DNA of 64,000 bases. It comes from Conus ventricosus (lineage: Eukaryota > Mollusca > Gastropoda > Neogastropoda > Conidae). Both the position numbers and the translations under genes were made by a program. The stretch is taken from NCBI GenBank assembly GCA_018398815.1, contig CM031607.1, positions 85,032,042-85,096,041 on the forward strand. The letters are read 5' to 3'. Below, one piece after another: positions 14,101 through 26,855 of this stretch. Below the pieces are notes generated by a model. The model had not been told where the DNA came from and did no database searches. It saw nothing but the letters and a program-made list of their open reading frames with translations. Numbering within the stretch: the first letter of the stretch is position 1; each line of letters begins with the position of its first letter.

Positions 14101-17100
14101 AGGACCCCTTTGCTGACGAGCCCGGCAAAGTGCCGAGCCCAGCGACCTTCCAGTCCAGACCTTGTCCTCCGGCCCCCAGCCCCACCCCGGGTGGATTCCC
14201 CTCCCCAGGGCCTCCCACCACATCGGGCAGCGGGTATGGGAGTCGTCCCTCCTCGGCGTCCAATCCCAGCACCACGGTCCCCTTCCCCAGTGGCCCGGGC
14301 AGTGAGGCGGGTCCCAATGCATTCCGCCGCTCTGCTGAAAGTTTCCCATCCAACGCAGCTGGACCCTTCCCCAACCGAGCAGATGGTGCGCAGTATCCCT
14401 TCGGTCAGGAAAAGTGAGTAAAATTTGTGTTGTGAACGCAGTTGATCTGATAGAGATACGTCTACACCCAAGTCAATAAATTTATTTAGTCACAGAAATG
14501 TGTACAAGAGCCTGGCAGCAAGGAAATCAGATCCATACGTGCAGGTGGACTAGACCACCTTTGTTTGCATTTATTTCAGAAAAAGTTCTCAAGTGTTTTG
14601 TGTGCAGTTTGATACAGCATATATTTAGAACATGAGTAAATACCATATTGCTGTGAACAGGCATGTAGACAATCAATCGCATATGCATGCGTGCACACAT
14701 AGACGCACTGTCTTTCCCCCTCATACATGCACACACAGAGTGACATCCAACACACAGACTGCTAGAATGTGCACACAGTATTCTTTTTATCTACAGGGGC
14801 CGGAATAGCTCAGCTGGAAGAGCACCAGTCTCCTAATCCTAGTTATCGTGAAGTTGCAGGTTCAGTTCTCTGCTAGGCTGTTTTGGTACAGGGGAATTTT
14901 GCCCCAAGAGATATCATTGGTTCTGACCTTATTTCTCCCTACGTTCTAATGAGACTTAACTGAGGTTCCGTGTGAATACATGCATAACATCTTCCACACA
15001 CGCACAATCTTATGGAAGAGAAGGCCAGATTGGGTGTTGGTATGGATGACACCTTACACAGACAGCACTTGCATGAAAAATCGAAAGAATAGGGGTGGGG
15101 GGGGACATGGCCGAGAGGATGATATTGACTGAATGACGCAGGAAACAAATGAACGTGTAAGCAGCTCTTTAGTTGGCTCTTCCCAGGTAGGCAGCCAGTT
15201 GGGGTAAATGATAGTGTGGATTTTAATAAAGCACTTAGACCTCGGTCTGTAACCAAGGATAGGTGCTACAGAAGTTCTCTTAACTCTTTCATCCCTGCAA
15301 CCTGATTTTCCGGTTTGCAGAAATCATGCCCTTCCTTCCTGCAGCCTGGAAAACCGGGCAGCACAAAATCCCTCCTTTCCTTCCTGCAGCCCGGAAAATT
15401 GGTTCTCGCGGTAAGCGCTTTGAACTTCGCGCGAGTCGCGTCATCAGTACACGTCATGACCGGGTCGCTCGCGCGGCAGTCTTTATAAATGGAATGGATG
15501 CCAGATGGCCCCTACAGAGTGGGAAGTGGTCGCCGCTCTATTCTGGCCGGTTTGCTACTGCACACATGGCAGTTCTCACTTTACACTTCTTTTTCTTTTC
15601 TCTAAATCCAAGAATGAAGGGAATACTCGTATTATAAGAATCTAGGAACAAGAGGAAGTAATGGCTCATAGAAAAGTAGGAATGAAAGAGTTAATAATAG
15701 AACATTGCAGCTGGGTTGTGTGCATCGGTGTCCCAGCTTTGAAGTGGGGAGCGCTGGTGCTAGTTGGGTGTGTTGAGCAGCCTTGCAGGCCTGCTGAATA
15801 ACACAAAAGTGCAAACGATCTTGCTTTGTTGTCCAGCTCCAGCCACCCGGGTCAGCCCTTCCGGCCGCCTTCAGCCAACTCGGACAGCAACTACGCAGCT
15901 CGATTCCCGAGTCAGCAGGCCTCTTTCCGAGCCAGCGGTGCAGGAGAGGCTTACAGCAGTACCCATCCCTACCCCAACCACGCCTCAGGCATGGGGCCGC
16001 GCATGCCTAGCCAGGAGGGGTACGGCGCCTTCCCTTCCTCACAGCACCCGGGTGTCCGCCCCACCCTCAACCGGGATGGCTCCTATTCTGCTCAAGGTCA
16101 GTGCCTGGGGTTGTGACAATGGTCAGCGCTAGGCACCAGATGCCAGGACTGCTCTGACACTGTGCTTTCAGGGGTGCCAAGCATGGAATGCTTTGTATAA
16201 TACTCGGAACATGGCAGTATGCCCCATAATGATTTGGCCAGCATGAATGGTCTTTCTGTTGATGATGCCTCTCTGCTGAAAACATCACATGTTGTATCGT
16301 CTAAATGCATCTGTCATTGTAATCATTACTGGGTGATAAAATACTATTGGCAACCAGTTGATCAGTCTGAAAAGCATTATTGAATAGTAAACTCTGTACA
16401 CAAGCTATTAATTGGTCTGAAAAGTATTACTGAATGGTAAACTCTGTACACACGCTAATAATTGGTCTGAAAAGTATTACTGAATAGTAAACTCTGTACA
16501 CAAGCTATTAAATGGTCTGAAAAGTATTACTGGATAGTAAACTCTGTACGCAAGCAATTAATTGGCCCGAAAAGTAATTGAGCATTAAAAACAGATGCTT
16601 GTACTGGAACAAATTGCATGTTGAAAGATTTTCCTCTCCAACCTTCTCATACATTTTTTTTTTTTTACATAATTATACCTGTTTTTCCCGATATGTGTCT
16701 CTTTGAAGCAAGCTTTTGATGTGAACGCTTTGTATGAATGTAGACATGCTGTCTGTATGAGTTGTATGTGTGTTTCGTTCTTCACCCCCACCCTGGCCTT
16801 GACTGCCAGTACTGACCGGCTGATCTATGTCATTTTGCCAGCAGGATCTATGTGCTCCTCGCTATGGGATTGGAATGGTGGGGGGTCATGGGGTCACTCC
16901 GTATCCCACCCCGACCTCCTCTCCGACTATAGCATGAGTGGTATGCTGACCTGCTCGCCAGACTTTTTTTTTTTTTCCCTTCCAAGTGTACCAGTGTGAT
17001 TTATCTATAACCCATGTGCATGTAGACTAGGAGTGTGTTTGGCTAACCCTGTCTCTGAGGGGTGGATGGACATGGGGGTGGTGAGTGGCTCTGCTTAGGT

Positions 17101-19260
17101 TGTCTGGGGAGAGGAGCATGGTGATGCAGGGGTGTGAGTCCAGACTGGTTGACCAACACCTGTCTGGCTACAGTCGCTAAGTTTACTTTACAGTAGCTGA
17201 ATAAGGCAGCCTCTGCTATGGTTTTACATAATGCTGTTAGTGGTAGTTGTACAGTCAGATAATGCATTTAATGATAATGATGATGATAACAACAGCAATG
17301 AGACATGGATACAATATACATAGAATTCTTCTTGGATTGATGTTAAGAATCAAATATGTATGAAAAAGAGCACAACAAAAACAAAAATGAAATAAACAAA
17401 GGTAGTGTGGCTCTTAAAGTGGTGAAAGAAAAATATTTTGTTTCCATTACCTTACCAAATTCTGTGAAACCAGAGGGTGTTTTGGTAGCTTCAATTATTT
17501 GATAAGCACAGTTGAGACGGCATAGCCAGATTTTCAGGCATACACGGACTTCAGCGTAGATCAAGCCGCTCTGAGGGAACTCAAGAACCGCTTTTGAAAG
17601 TTGGATGCTTAAATTGCTGGCATCCCACATGGAGTTTCAGCTGTCTTTATCTACCCATACACCTCTTCCATGTTCTTGTGTCACCCACTGTTGGCTGTCA
17701 GAAATAGCTTCAATGCGTCACCCCAACTCACCTTGCCTCATCTTTTCCTCCATTGTACCTGTATTTGTTTTATCGTTCATTTATCATTCTTTTATGATTG
17801 GTCAGACACTGACACTGCACTGAGGTCATTGGGACACAGGTGTAAAATGATGAGGTGTGCTGATGAGTGCAGCTGGTGTAGATGTCCTGTCAGCACACAC
17901 CACTGTCAGTAGTGTGAGATCCTTTCTTTGACGGGGAGAACTAACTGTGGATGTAGAGTAGTTCAGTCTCTGTCAACGCGACTAACCGAGTGTGGTGCTT
18001 TTGGGGGTGATCATTATGAGTGTGTGTGTGTGTGCATGCGTGATTTCAAACCGTGCTTGCTGTGTGTTGTGATTTATCATTATAATCGTGCTGTGTGAAT
18101 GAAACTGGACTAACATCCTTTGACTGCACTTGTCATGCATTGCTTCACCAGACTTCTGAAATACTGGGATTGGGGCTCGGGGATCAGATGGTGCACTGGT
18201 TCGATTCCACAGGCAGGGTGAAATCACTCGTGAACAAAATGCACTTGCAGGTCTTGGCTACATATGGTGTGGGAATTTTGAGTGCCTAGGGTCATTTCCA
18301 GAACAGAATTGCTTTTTTTTAATAACATTTTTCTTCTTTTCTGTGTAGTGACTGGTTATGGTTTTTGATTGATCGGTTTGATTAGTTAGACAAGATGCTC
18401 TAGAGAGAAGCACTGTGCACATGCCTGTACACACATCGTTAGTTAACTGCTTTGTGCCAGATTCATTAATATGACTGGAAACGGTAGAGTGTAGATTGTG
18501 CTGCATAGGACTGAGAACAATAAAGTGTATGTTGTGTTCCATAGGACTGAGAACAGTAAAGTGTATGTTGTGTTCTATAGGACTGAGAACAGTAAAGTGT
18601 ATGTTGTGTTCTATAGGACTGAAAACAAAAAAGCATATATTGTGTTGTATAGGACTGAGAACAGTAAAGAGTACATTATGTTGCATCGGACTGAGAACAG
18701 TTAAGTGTACATTCAGGCATGGTACATGTCCGCGAATTCGCGGAAATCCGCGAAAAAAAAAAAAAAAAAGACAACCGACCGAGCCGCGCCCGACGAGACC
18801 GGCCCTTTTAGTTCGTTTGAGGTCGTTCGCTTCAAGCCTTCGTCTCGCGAGAAGTAGCATTGAGCAGGACTACTTCCGCGCATGCGCTTTCGTGACATTC
18901 GCCACTGCTTTCCGCTCTGGGTCGACGTGATCGAATTTGAACAAGGTTGAAGAAAAAGAAGGAAAAAATAAAAATGCCAAAGCGTACAGACATAGTTCCG
19001 CGGAATTCTCCGACAGAAGATATTGATGCTGGTGTGGCAAACAAATGGCGATGGGATTGGCTGAACAGGAGCCACGAAAATGAAACGTTTTCGTCGTGCT
19101 TGGAAAAGTTGAGAATCCGCGGCAAAGCATACTATGTGGTGTGTCAAGTTGAAATCTGTTACGGGTCTGGCGGTGCGAGAAGCCTCAGCGATCACATCAA
19201 AGGGAAACGAAACAAAGAGAGAGTGAAAACTGCTGCAAGTAATCCCGTTCTGCCAGGTAC

Positions 19261-19325
<65 letters not shown>

Positions 19326-19461
19326 TTCAAGATTCCCCCCCCTTCCTCCCCCTCACCCTTCCTCCCCCCTCTCTCTTCCTCTCTTCTAGAGCTCTCACTC
19401 TCTCATTCTCTCTCTTTCTCCCCCCCTCCTCCCCCCCCCCATTCCCCCCTCTCCTTCCTCT

Positions 19462-19510
<49 letters not shown>

Positions 19511-20893
19511 ATTCTGTTTCTGACTTTCTCTACCTCACTTATCAGCAGAGTAAGTAAATATTTTACAGTTTGATTTAATGTATGCCACCTAAAGCAATGT
19601 AGATATGTACTCATTTTTGCTATGTGATTACTTGGGTTTAAAACCTTCTTTGGGTTGAAGGAATGACTGATAAAGTGATTCTAGGAGAGCTTATTTTATG
19701 GCAGAAATTGCTTAGTATGAAGAACTGAAATTAGTTCAAGGAGAGGCTTTTTTACAGGCTAGAATTGCTGAAAAACCTTCAGCTTCAGGGGGCGTTGCCC
19801 CCTGACCCCCACAAGGGGCTCTGCCCCTTGACCCCGCCAGGGGCTCCGCCCCCTGGACCCCCAAATATTTTCAGGGAAAAATGATTTTCCTCCAGTACCA
19901 TGCCTGACATTGTGTTCTATAGGCCTGAGAGCAGTTAAGTGTACATTGTGTTCTATAGGACTGAGAGCAGTTAAGTGTACATTGTGTTCTATAGGACTGA
20001 GAACAATAAAATGTACATTGTGTTCTATAGGACTGAAAGCAATACAGTGTACATTGTGTTCTACAGGACTGAGAACAGTTAAGTGTATGTTGTGTTCTAT
20101 AGGACTGAGAACAATAAAATGTACATTGTGTTCTATAGGACTGAGAACAGTTAAGTGTACATTGTGTTCTATAGGACTGAGAGCAGTTAAGTGTACATTG
20201 TGTTCTATAGGACTGAGAACAGTAAAGTGTATGTTGTGTTCTATAGGACTGAAAACAATAAATCATACATTGTGTTCTATGGGACTGAGAACAGTAAAGT
20301 GTACATTGTGTTCTCTAGGACTGAGAACGGTTAAGTGTATGTTGTGTTCTATAGGACTGAGAACAGTAAAGCGTACATTGTGTTCTATAGGACTGAAAGC
20401 AATACAGTGTACATCGTGTTTTATAGGACTGAAAACAAAGTGTACATTGAGAAAACTATACAGTGTACATTGTGTTCTATAGGACTGAAATCAGTAAAGT
20501 GTACAGTGTGTTTTTGTTAGCACTGAGTTTAGGTCATATGTTTCTTCACTTCAGATACAATGAGAAAATCTGCCAGTTTACTCATGGAGATGTTGGTCAG
20601 AAGATACTGCTCATCTGATTGTCTGCTTCACATCTACCAAGCCAAGCAGTTCATCAGTCACTGTGGATAGTATTTAATCACTAAGATGTTTGATGGCCAT
20701 GCAACAATGTCCACAGTCATGAAATTGTCATGTGATTTATGGCAAAGAGAATAAGTAATGGTTCAGGTTATGACTGACCATTGGTCTTGTTGACAAATAA
20801 TTCTGGAATGTGTATGACCAATGTGCTCTTTGAAAATTCTTTTCTTATTAAGTAATTGTCAGAAAAAAGGTTGAGCGTGGTTGTGTGTGCGTG

Positions 20894-20941
<48 letters not shown>

Positions 20942-23900
20942 AACACAAACAGTTTTCCCCCCTTCCTTTAACTGCTTTCCAACATAACATACATGTTTTT
21001 ATGGAAGGGCGATTTTAGGACTGGTTCCGTAGATACAAATGAAATACAGCCTCTGAACATGTGTTTTTTGGGTAAACTCTGAAGAGTGGTGTGTGTGTGT
21101 GTGTGTGTGTGTGTAACAGGCCGTGAGGGGGACAGGTGGTCACCTATGCACACCCAGCGCAATTTTGTCCCCCCAATGCCCCTGGCACTCCACCCATGGG
21201 ACCCTATGGCAGGCCCCTGATGCGGGGATCTCCCCAGCCCAGGGACAAAGTCCTCGCTGCTAAATTACAGGTAGAGCAGGTAATGCATGGTGTGGGGTGT
21301 CTTCTGCGTTGACTGAGTGTGTGTTGGGGTGGGGGGGGTGGGGGTGGGGGGGCGTGTGCTTGAAGAAGGTGTGAACATGAGTTGATGCGTTGCCCTCAAC
21401 CAGTTAATTGGCAGGTTGATAACATTGGTGTTGCCATGTCAAAAGCATTTGGGTTGGTTGGTTTTGTTACCAGCTCAGATGTGTCCGTTGTGTTGAAAGA
21501 CAGTGCTTTAAGTTTCCCACGTCTAGGTCAGTTGTCTCTGTGTCTGTGTGTGCCTTTGCACGCTTGTGTGCATGTTTGTGGTTAGAAAAGCCCTGATCAG
21601 TTGAATTTTCGCAGTCCAGCTTGTTGAAATTCCTGTCCAGTACACAACTTTCTGTTTTTCGAATCCATGTCCAGGGTTGCATCTAGAGCGCGGCATTGCG
21701 GGATTCCCGCAAAATTATCGGCATGCCCGCAAAAATCCAAACACGCTGCGGGAAAAACCCCCCAAATTCTGAGAAATGCCGCAAACGAAAAGATCGCTCG
21801 AAACTGAAAGTAACAGAGCTGCGTTGTAAGCAGCGAGTCAAGCGAGATGCATTACTTTCCGAAAGCAGAGAACAACAAGTATTTTGATTGGGTCTTTTCA
21901 GTCTTTTCAGCCAATCAACGGGCTCCGCTTAAATTTACCAACTTCCGGCCGGTTGGATTTGCAGCGTGTACTGCGAAATCATGGCGTCGATTCTGGATTA
22001 TTTCAAGCGTTCATCGGAAAAGAAAAACGAGAACAGTGATACTGAGATAGAGGCGTTGGAAATCGACGAACAAGCAACCTGCGAACAACCTTGTTCCCCT
22101 TCGGCTGCTGGCGATATAGATCGTGTCAACAGTGATTTTGAAGATTCGAGTGATCAAGACTGTGAAGTTGCCGAAGATCAAAACTTGAACTGTGCTAGCA
22201 GTGTCTCCGAACCACCGTGCAAACAGCGCAAACATGATTTTATGGACAGTTGGACGAAGAGTAGGCCTTGGCTTCGTTACGATAATGAAGCAAAAGTGAT
22301 GTTCTGTGACTGGTGCTTACAAAGCAAAAAGAAGAATACGTTTACCAAGGGTTGTCGGAATTTTCGCACGTCAACGCTAGATCGTCACGTCAGTCTCCCT
22401 GACCACAAGGAAGCAGTACAAGACATTTCACTCAGAAAAGAATTCCAGTCTTCACATAAGACAGCTGTTGATCAGAAAACTGAATCGTTGACTAGTGCTT
22501 TGCATTGTGCGTACTGGATGGCAAAAGAAAACCTTCCCACATCTAAATACAGTGCTGTCTTGGACTTGCTTGACTTTGAAGGTGTGGATGTGCAAAGCAT
22601 GTCTGTTGGCAAGAATGCGTCATATCAATCCAGAGCAACTGCTGAGGAGTTTCAGGAGTGTATTTTTGAGGTGCTGGAGTTGGAGCTTCTTGACAAGGTC
22701 AGAAAAAGTCAGTTTTTCAGCATTCTTTGTGATGAAAGCACAGACATTTCCAATTCAAAGAAGTTGATTCTCTATGTGAGACTGATCGATCCAGACACCT
22801 TTGTTGCCTCAACTCACTTTCTTGGAAATATCACTGTTGAGGGGTCTTCTTGTACAGCAGAAGTGCTTTTCAATTTGATCATAAACTTTCTTCAAGATAA
22901 GGGGATAGACTTGTCCAGACTGATAGGATTTGGAAGTGATGGGGCTGCAGTAATGACAGGAAAGAAAAGTGGGGTTGCTACAAGATTTAAAGAGAAGTGT
23001 CCTCATCTTGTGAGCATTCACTGCATGGCTCACTGATTGAACCTTTGCACATCACAGGCTTCCAAGAAGGTGGAATATCTCAAAGACTTGGAAGAAACAT
23101 TCACAAATCTCTACAAATACTTTGCTAAATCTGCAAACAGAGTTTTATGTGAAAAGTTAATTTAAAACTAAATATGTGTTCCTTTACTCAAGCCCCCTTA
23201 TTGGTTCCAGATCCCCCAAATTTTCATACCAATGGGGGCAAAGCCCCCCATTTTAGAAATTTCTAGATGCAACCCTGCATGTCTGTAAGTTGAGGCCATG
23301 TTTATGATCATGTAGAGGATGTGTTTATGACCATGTTGAGGAAACACTTACGGACATATTGAGGACACGCTTATGATCATGTTGAGGACACGCTCATGTT
23401 CATGTTGAGGACATGCTTATGATCATGTTGAGGACACGCTTATGGTCATGTTGAGGGCATGCTTATGATCATGCTGAGGACACTCTTAAGGGTTCGTACG
23501 CTCCTTAAATTCTGACAGCGAATTTCAAGGCCTTGAAAACCTTTGAAAATCAATAAAATTAATGTGGTTCTGTTGACCAAACCTCCATGAAAACCTTTGA
23601 AAATCAAGCCATTGGCTCCAAAAATTTTTAATGATGCCAAACGAAATGGCAGTTTGATTTTTCTGGGATCAGGTTGATGAAAAATATAACTGGAAAACAA
23701 ATTTTTTACAAACATCTTGGATTGTCGTCTGCTATTTAACCAAGGGAGATAATTTGTAACGTCATCAATTTTGATGTAGTCACAAATTGTCTCCCTTGGT
23801 TAAATAGCAGACGACAATCACGACGATGTTTGTGAAAATTTGAAAAAAAAATTCTTTTCAAACATCGTCGCAATCCTGGATTGTCGCCTGCTATTTAACC

Positions 23901-26793
23901 AAGGGAGATAATTTGTAACTTCATTAATTTTGATTTAAACAGTTTTTCCATCAACCTGAACGCAGAAAAATCAAACTGCCATTTCCTTCTTCAATTTTTA
24001 CGCAAATGTAGCCAGAAATTAAAAAAGCACTCCTTGAAAACTCCTTCAATTTCATTCTCGGGAGTCTGTAGGAACCCCGTCGTATGATCATGTTTAGGGC
24101 ACGCTTATGGACATGCTGAGGATGTGCTTATGGATATGTTCAGGACATGCTCATGATCATGTTGATGGCATGCTTATGATCATGTTGAGGACATGCCTTT
24201 GATCATGTTAAGGGCATGCTTATGTTGAGGGCATGTCAAGGATCATGTTGAGGGCGTGCTTACGACCATGTTGAGGGCATTCATATGGACATGTTGAGGA
24301 TGTGCTTATGATCATGTTGAGGACATGTTTATGGATATGTTCAGGACATGCTCATGATCATGTTGAGGGCATGCTTATGGTCATGCTGAGGACATGCCTA
24401 TGAGATTGTTGAGGGCATGCTTATGATCATGTTGATGGCATGCCTATGATCATGTTGAGGGCATGCTTATGATCATGTTGATGGCATGCCTATGATCGTG
24501 TTGAGTAGGCCTATGATCATCATGTTGATGGCATGCCTATGATCATGTTGAGTAGGCCTATGATTATGTTGATGGCATGCCTATGATCATGTTGATGGCA
24601 TGCCTATGGTCATGTTGATGACATACCTATGATCATGTTGATGGCATGCCTATGATCATGTTGAGCAGGCCTATGATCATGTTGATGGCATGCCTATGAT
24701 CATGTTGAGCAGGCCTATGATCATGTTGATGGCATGCCTATGATCATGTTGATGGCATGCCTATGATCATGTTGAGGGCATTCTTATCATGTTGAGGGCA
24801 TTCTTATGATCATGTTGAGGACGTGGTTATGGCCATGTTGAGGACACGCTTATGATCATGTTGAGGACGTGCTTATGGACATGTCCTGAAGACATGCTTG
24901 TGAACATATTGAGAACATGTTATGAATGTCGACAACATGCTTTCAAACATGAAATGAGGCCATGCTTGTGAACATGTTCAGGACGTGGGTTGTGGACTTG
25001 TCGTGGGATGGTTACGAGACCTTGCTGTGAGCACACCTGGAAAATGTGTCATTGGGGGACAGTGTGGAGAGTGTGCTGCTGTGGGGACATCTAGAAGGGC
25101 CAGCGCTGGTGGTGATGTGAATGGGGAACCGTTGTAATGACTGCTCAGTGTGTCTTTGTGTCACTGCTGGCGCCAGTGGTGGTCACTGCAGGTCGGTGGT
25201 TATGTGAATGGGAAACAGTTGTACTGACCGCTCAGTGTGTCTTTGTGTGACTGCTGGCGCCAGTGGTGGTCACTGCAGGTCGGTGGTTATGTGAATGGGA
25301 AACAGTTGTACTGACCGCTCAGTGTGTCTTTGTGTGACTGCTGGCGCCAGTGGTGGTCACTGCAGGTCGGTGGTGATGTGAATGGGAAACAGTTGTAATG
25401 ACTGCTCACTGTGTCTTTGTGTGACTGCTGGTGTCAGTGGTGGTCACTGCAGGTCGGTGGTGATGTGAATGGGAAACAGTTGTAATGACTGCTCACTGTG
25501 TCTTTGTGTGACTGCTGGTGTCAGTGGTGGTCACTGCAGGTCGGTGGTGATGTGAATGGGAAACAGTTGTAATGACTGCTCACTGTGTCTTTGTGTGACT
25601 GCTGGTGTCAGTGGTGGTCACTGCAGGTCGGTGGTGATGTGAATGGGAAACAGTTGTAATGACTGCTCACTGTGTCTTTGTGTGACTGCTGGTGTCAGTG
25701 GTGGTCACTGCAGGTCGGTGGTGATGTGAATGGGAAACAGTTGTAATGACTGCTCACTGTGTCTTTGTGTGACTGCTGGTGTCAGTGGTGGTCACTGCAG
25801 GTGGGTGGTGATGTGAATGGGAAACAGTTGTAATGACTGCTCACTGTGTCTTTGTGTGACTGCTGGTGTCAGTGGTGGTCACTGCAGGTCGGTGGTGATG
25901 TGAATGGGAAACAGTTGTAATGACTGCTCACTGTGTCTTTGTGTGACTGCTGGTGTCAGTGGTGGTCACTGCAGGTGGGTGGTGGTCACTGCAGGTGGGT
26001 GGTGGTCACTGCAGGTGGGTGGTGGTCACTGCAGGTGGGTGGTGGTCACTGCAGGTGGGTGGTGATGTGAATGGGAAACAGTTGTAATGACTGCTCACTG
26101 TGTCTTTGTGTGACTGCTGGTGTCAGTGGTGGTCACTGCAGTGTGGGTGGGTGGTCACTGCAGGTGGGTGGTGGTCACTGCAGGTGGGTGGTGGTCACTG
26201 CAGGTGGGTGGTGGTCTGTTGCAGCAGAAGACCTGCGCCATGCTGCCCAACACTCCTTTCCAGCCCAAGAAGGAGATCATCTTTCCAGCGGACAGTGTGG
26301 AGGCCACCCAGCCCACGCTGACAAAACGCCGCCGCCTTAATCATAAAGACATCTGTAAGTTTCAGCAAATCCATCTAAGCATGAACAAACAAACACCAGA
26401 CGAACAAACAAACAGTTCTTGGCAAGATGGAGTCCCCAACAGCTTAATGTGTGATTCTCATAAAAATACTGTGGAACGTTAAGTTTTCAGTTTCACTTGA
26501 CTCTCTCATAGACTGATTGGACCTGGTATTATTTGTATTCTCCATTTCATTTTGTTCCAAAAGATGCTTAATATGCCCCCCCCCCCTCTCCTAGACTGAT
26601 TGGACCTAGTATTATTTGTATTCTCCATTTCATTTTGTTCCAAAAGATGCTTAATATGCCCCCTCCCCCACCCCACTCCTCTTCCCCATTTCCTTCTTGC
26701 CTTCTCTCCCTCTCTCTCTTTAAATTCCTTCTGCATACTTTAATGTGTACTACTTTACTTCATATTTTGGCCCTCATAAGAAGTGTCGCATAC

Positions 26794-26855
<62 letters not shown>

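Larger units (their letters stand above)
14414..15836 (+). other. ARID1 intron with SINE and TTAA MITE
   Basis: 1,423 bp GT-AG intron, largely occupied by a tRNA-derived SINE (14799-15265) and a MITE (15280-15694). Confidence 0.8.
18715..19904. mobile_element. TIR DNA transposon (hAT-like) inserted in the minisatellite
   Basis: Terminal inverted repeats CAGGCATGGTAC (left) and GTACCATGCCTG (right). The flanks share ACATT on both sides, part of the array unit. The left end is followed by a palindromic GCGAATTCGCGG block, the right end by repeated GGGGCTCTGCCCC-type hairpins (19788-19855). A coding remnant lies at 18974-19254, followed by an expanded (CT)n stretch. Confidence 0.75.
16941..21119 (+). 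other. ARID1 intron with 36 bp array split by a DNA transposon
   Basis: 4,179 bp. From 16941 to 18485 I see no repeat family or exon. After that come the 36 bp array, the TIR element 18715-19904, more array, and a long (GT)n that abuts the exon acceptor. Confidence 0.75.
21271..26224 (+). other. ARID1 intron with hAT transposon and two large minisatellites
   Basis: 4,954 bp. G-rich tract at 21324-21354, hAT element 21672-23277, 23 bp array 23278-24960 interrupted by a palindromic element, 87 bp array 25050-26222. No exon in between. Confidence 0.8.

Noticed and set aside
13332..14471. 379-codon open frame on the minus strand
   Set aside because: Antisense of a GC-rich, well-supported ARID1 exon; composition (His/Gly/Arg/Ala) follows from the sense codons and no family motif is present.
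14799..14880. Functional tRNA gene
   Set aside because: A- and B-box-like sequences exist but the anticodon stem cannot pair and the sequence continues as a SINE.
19871..20482. 130-190 codon frames on both strands
   Set aside because: Produced by the 36 bp tandem repeat; no start context or conserved domain.
26783..26855. N-terminal extension of the last ARID1 exon through the (GT)n repeat
   Set aside because: Open only because Val/Cys codons alternate in the repeat; a good acceptor with matching phase lies at 26855/26856.
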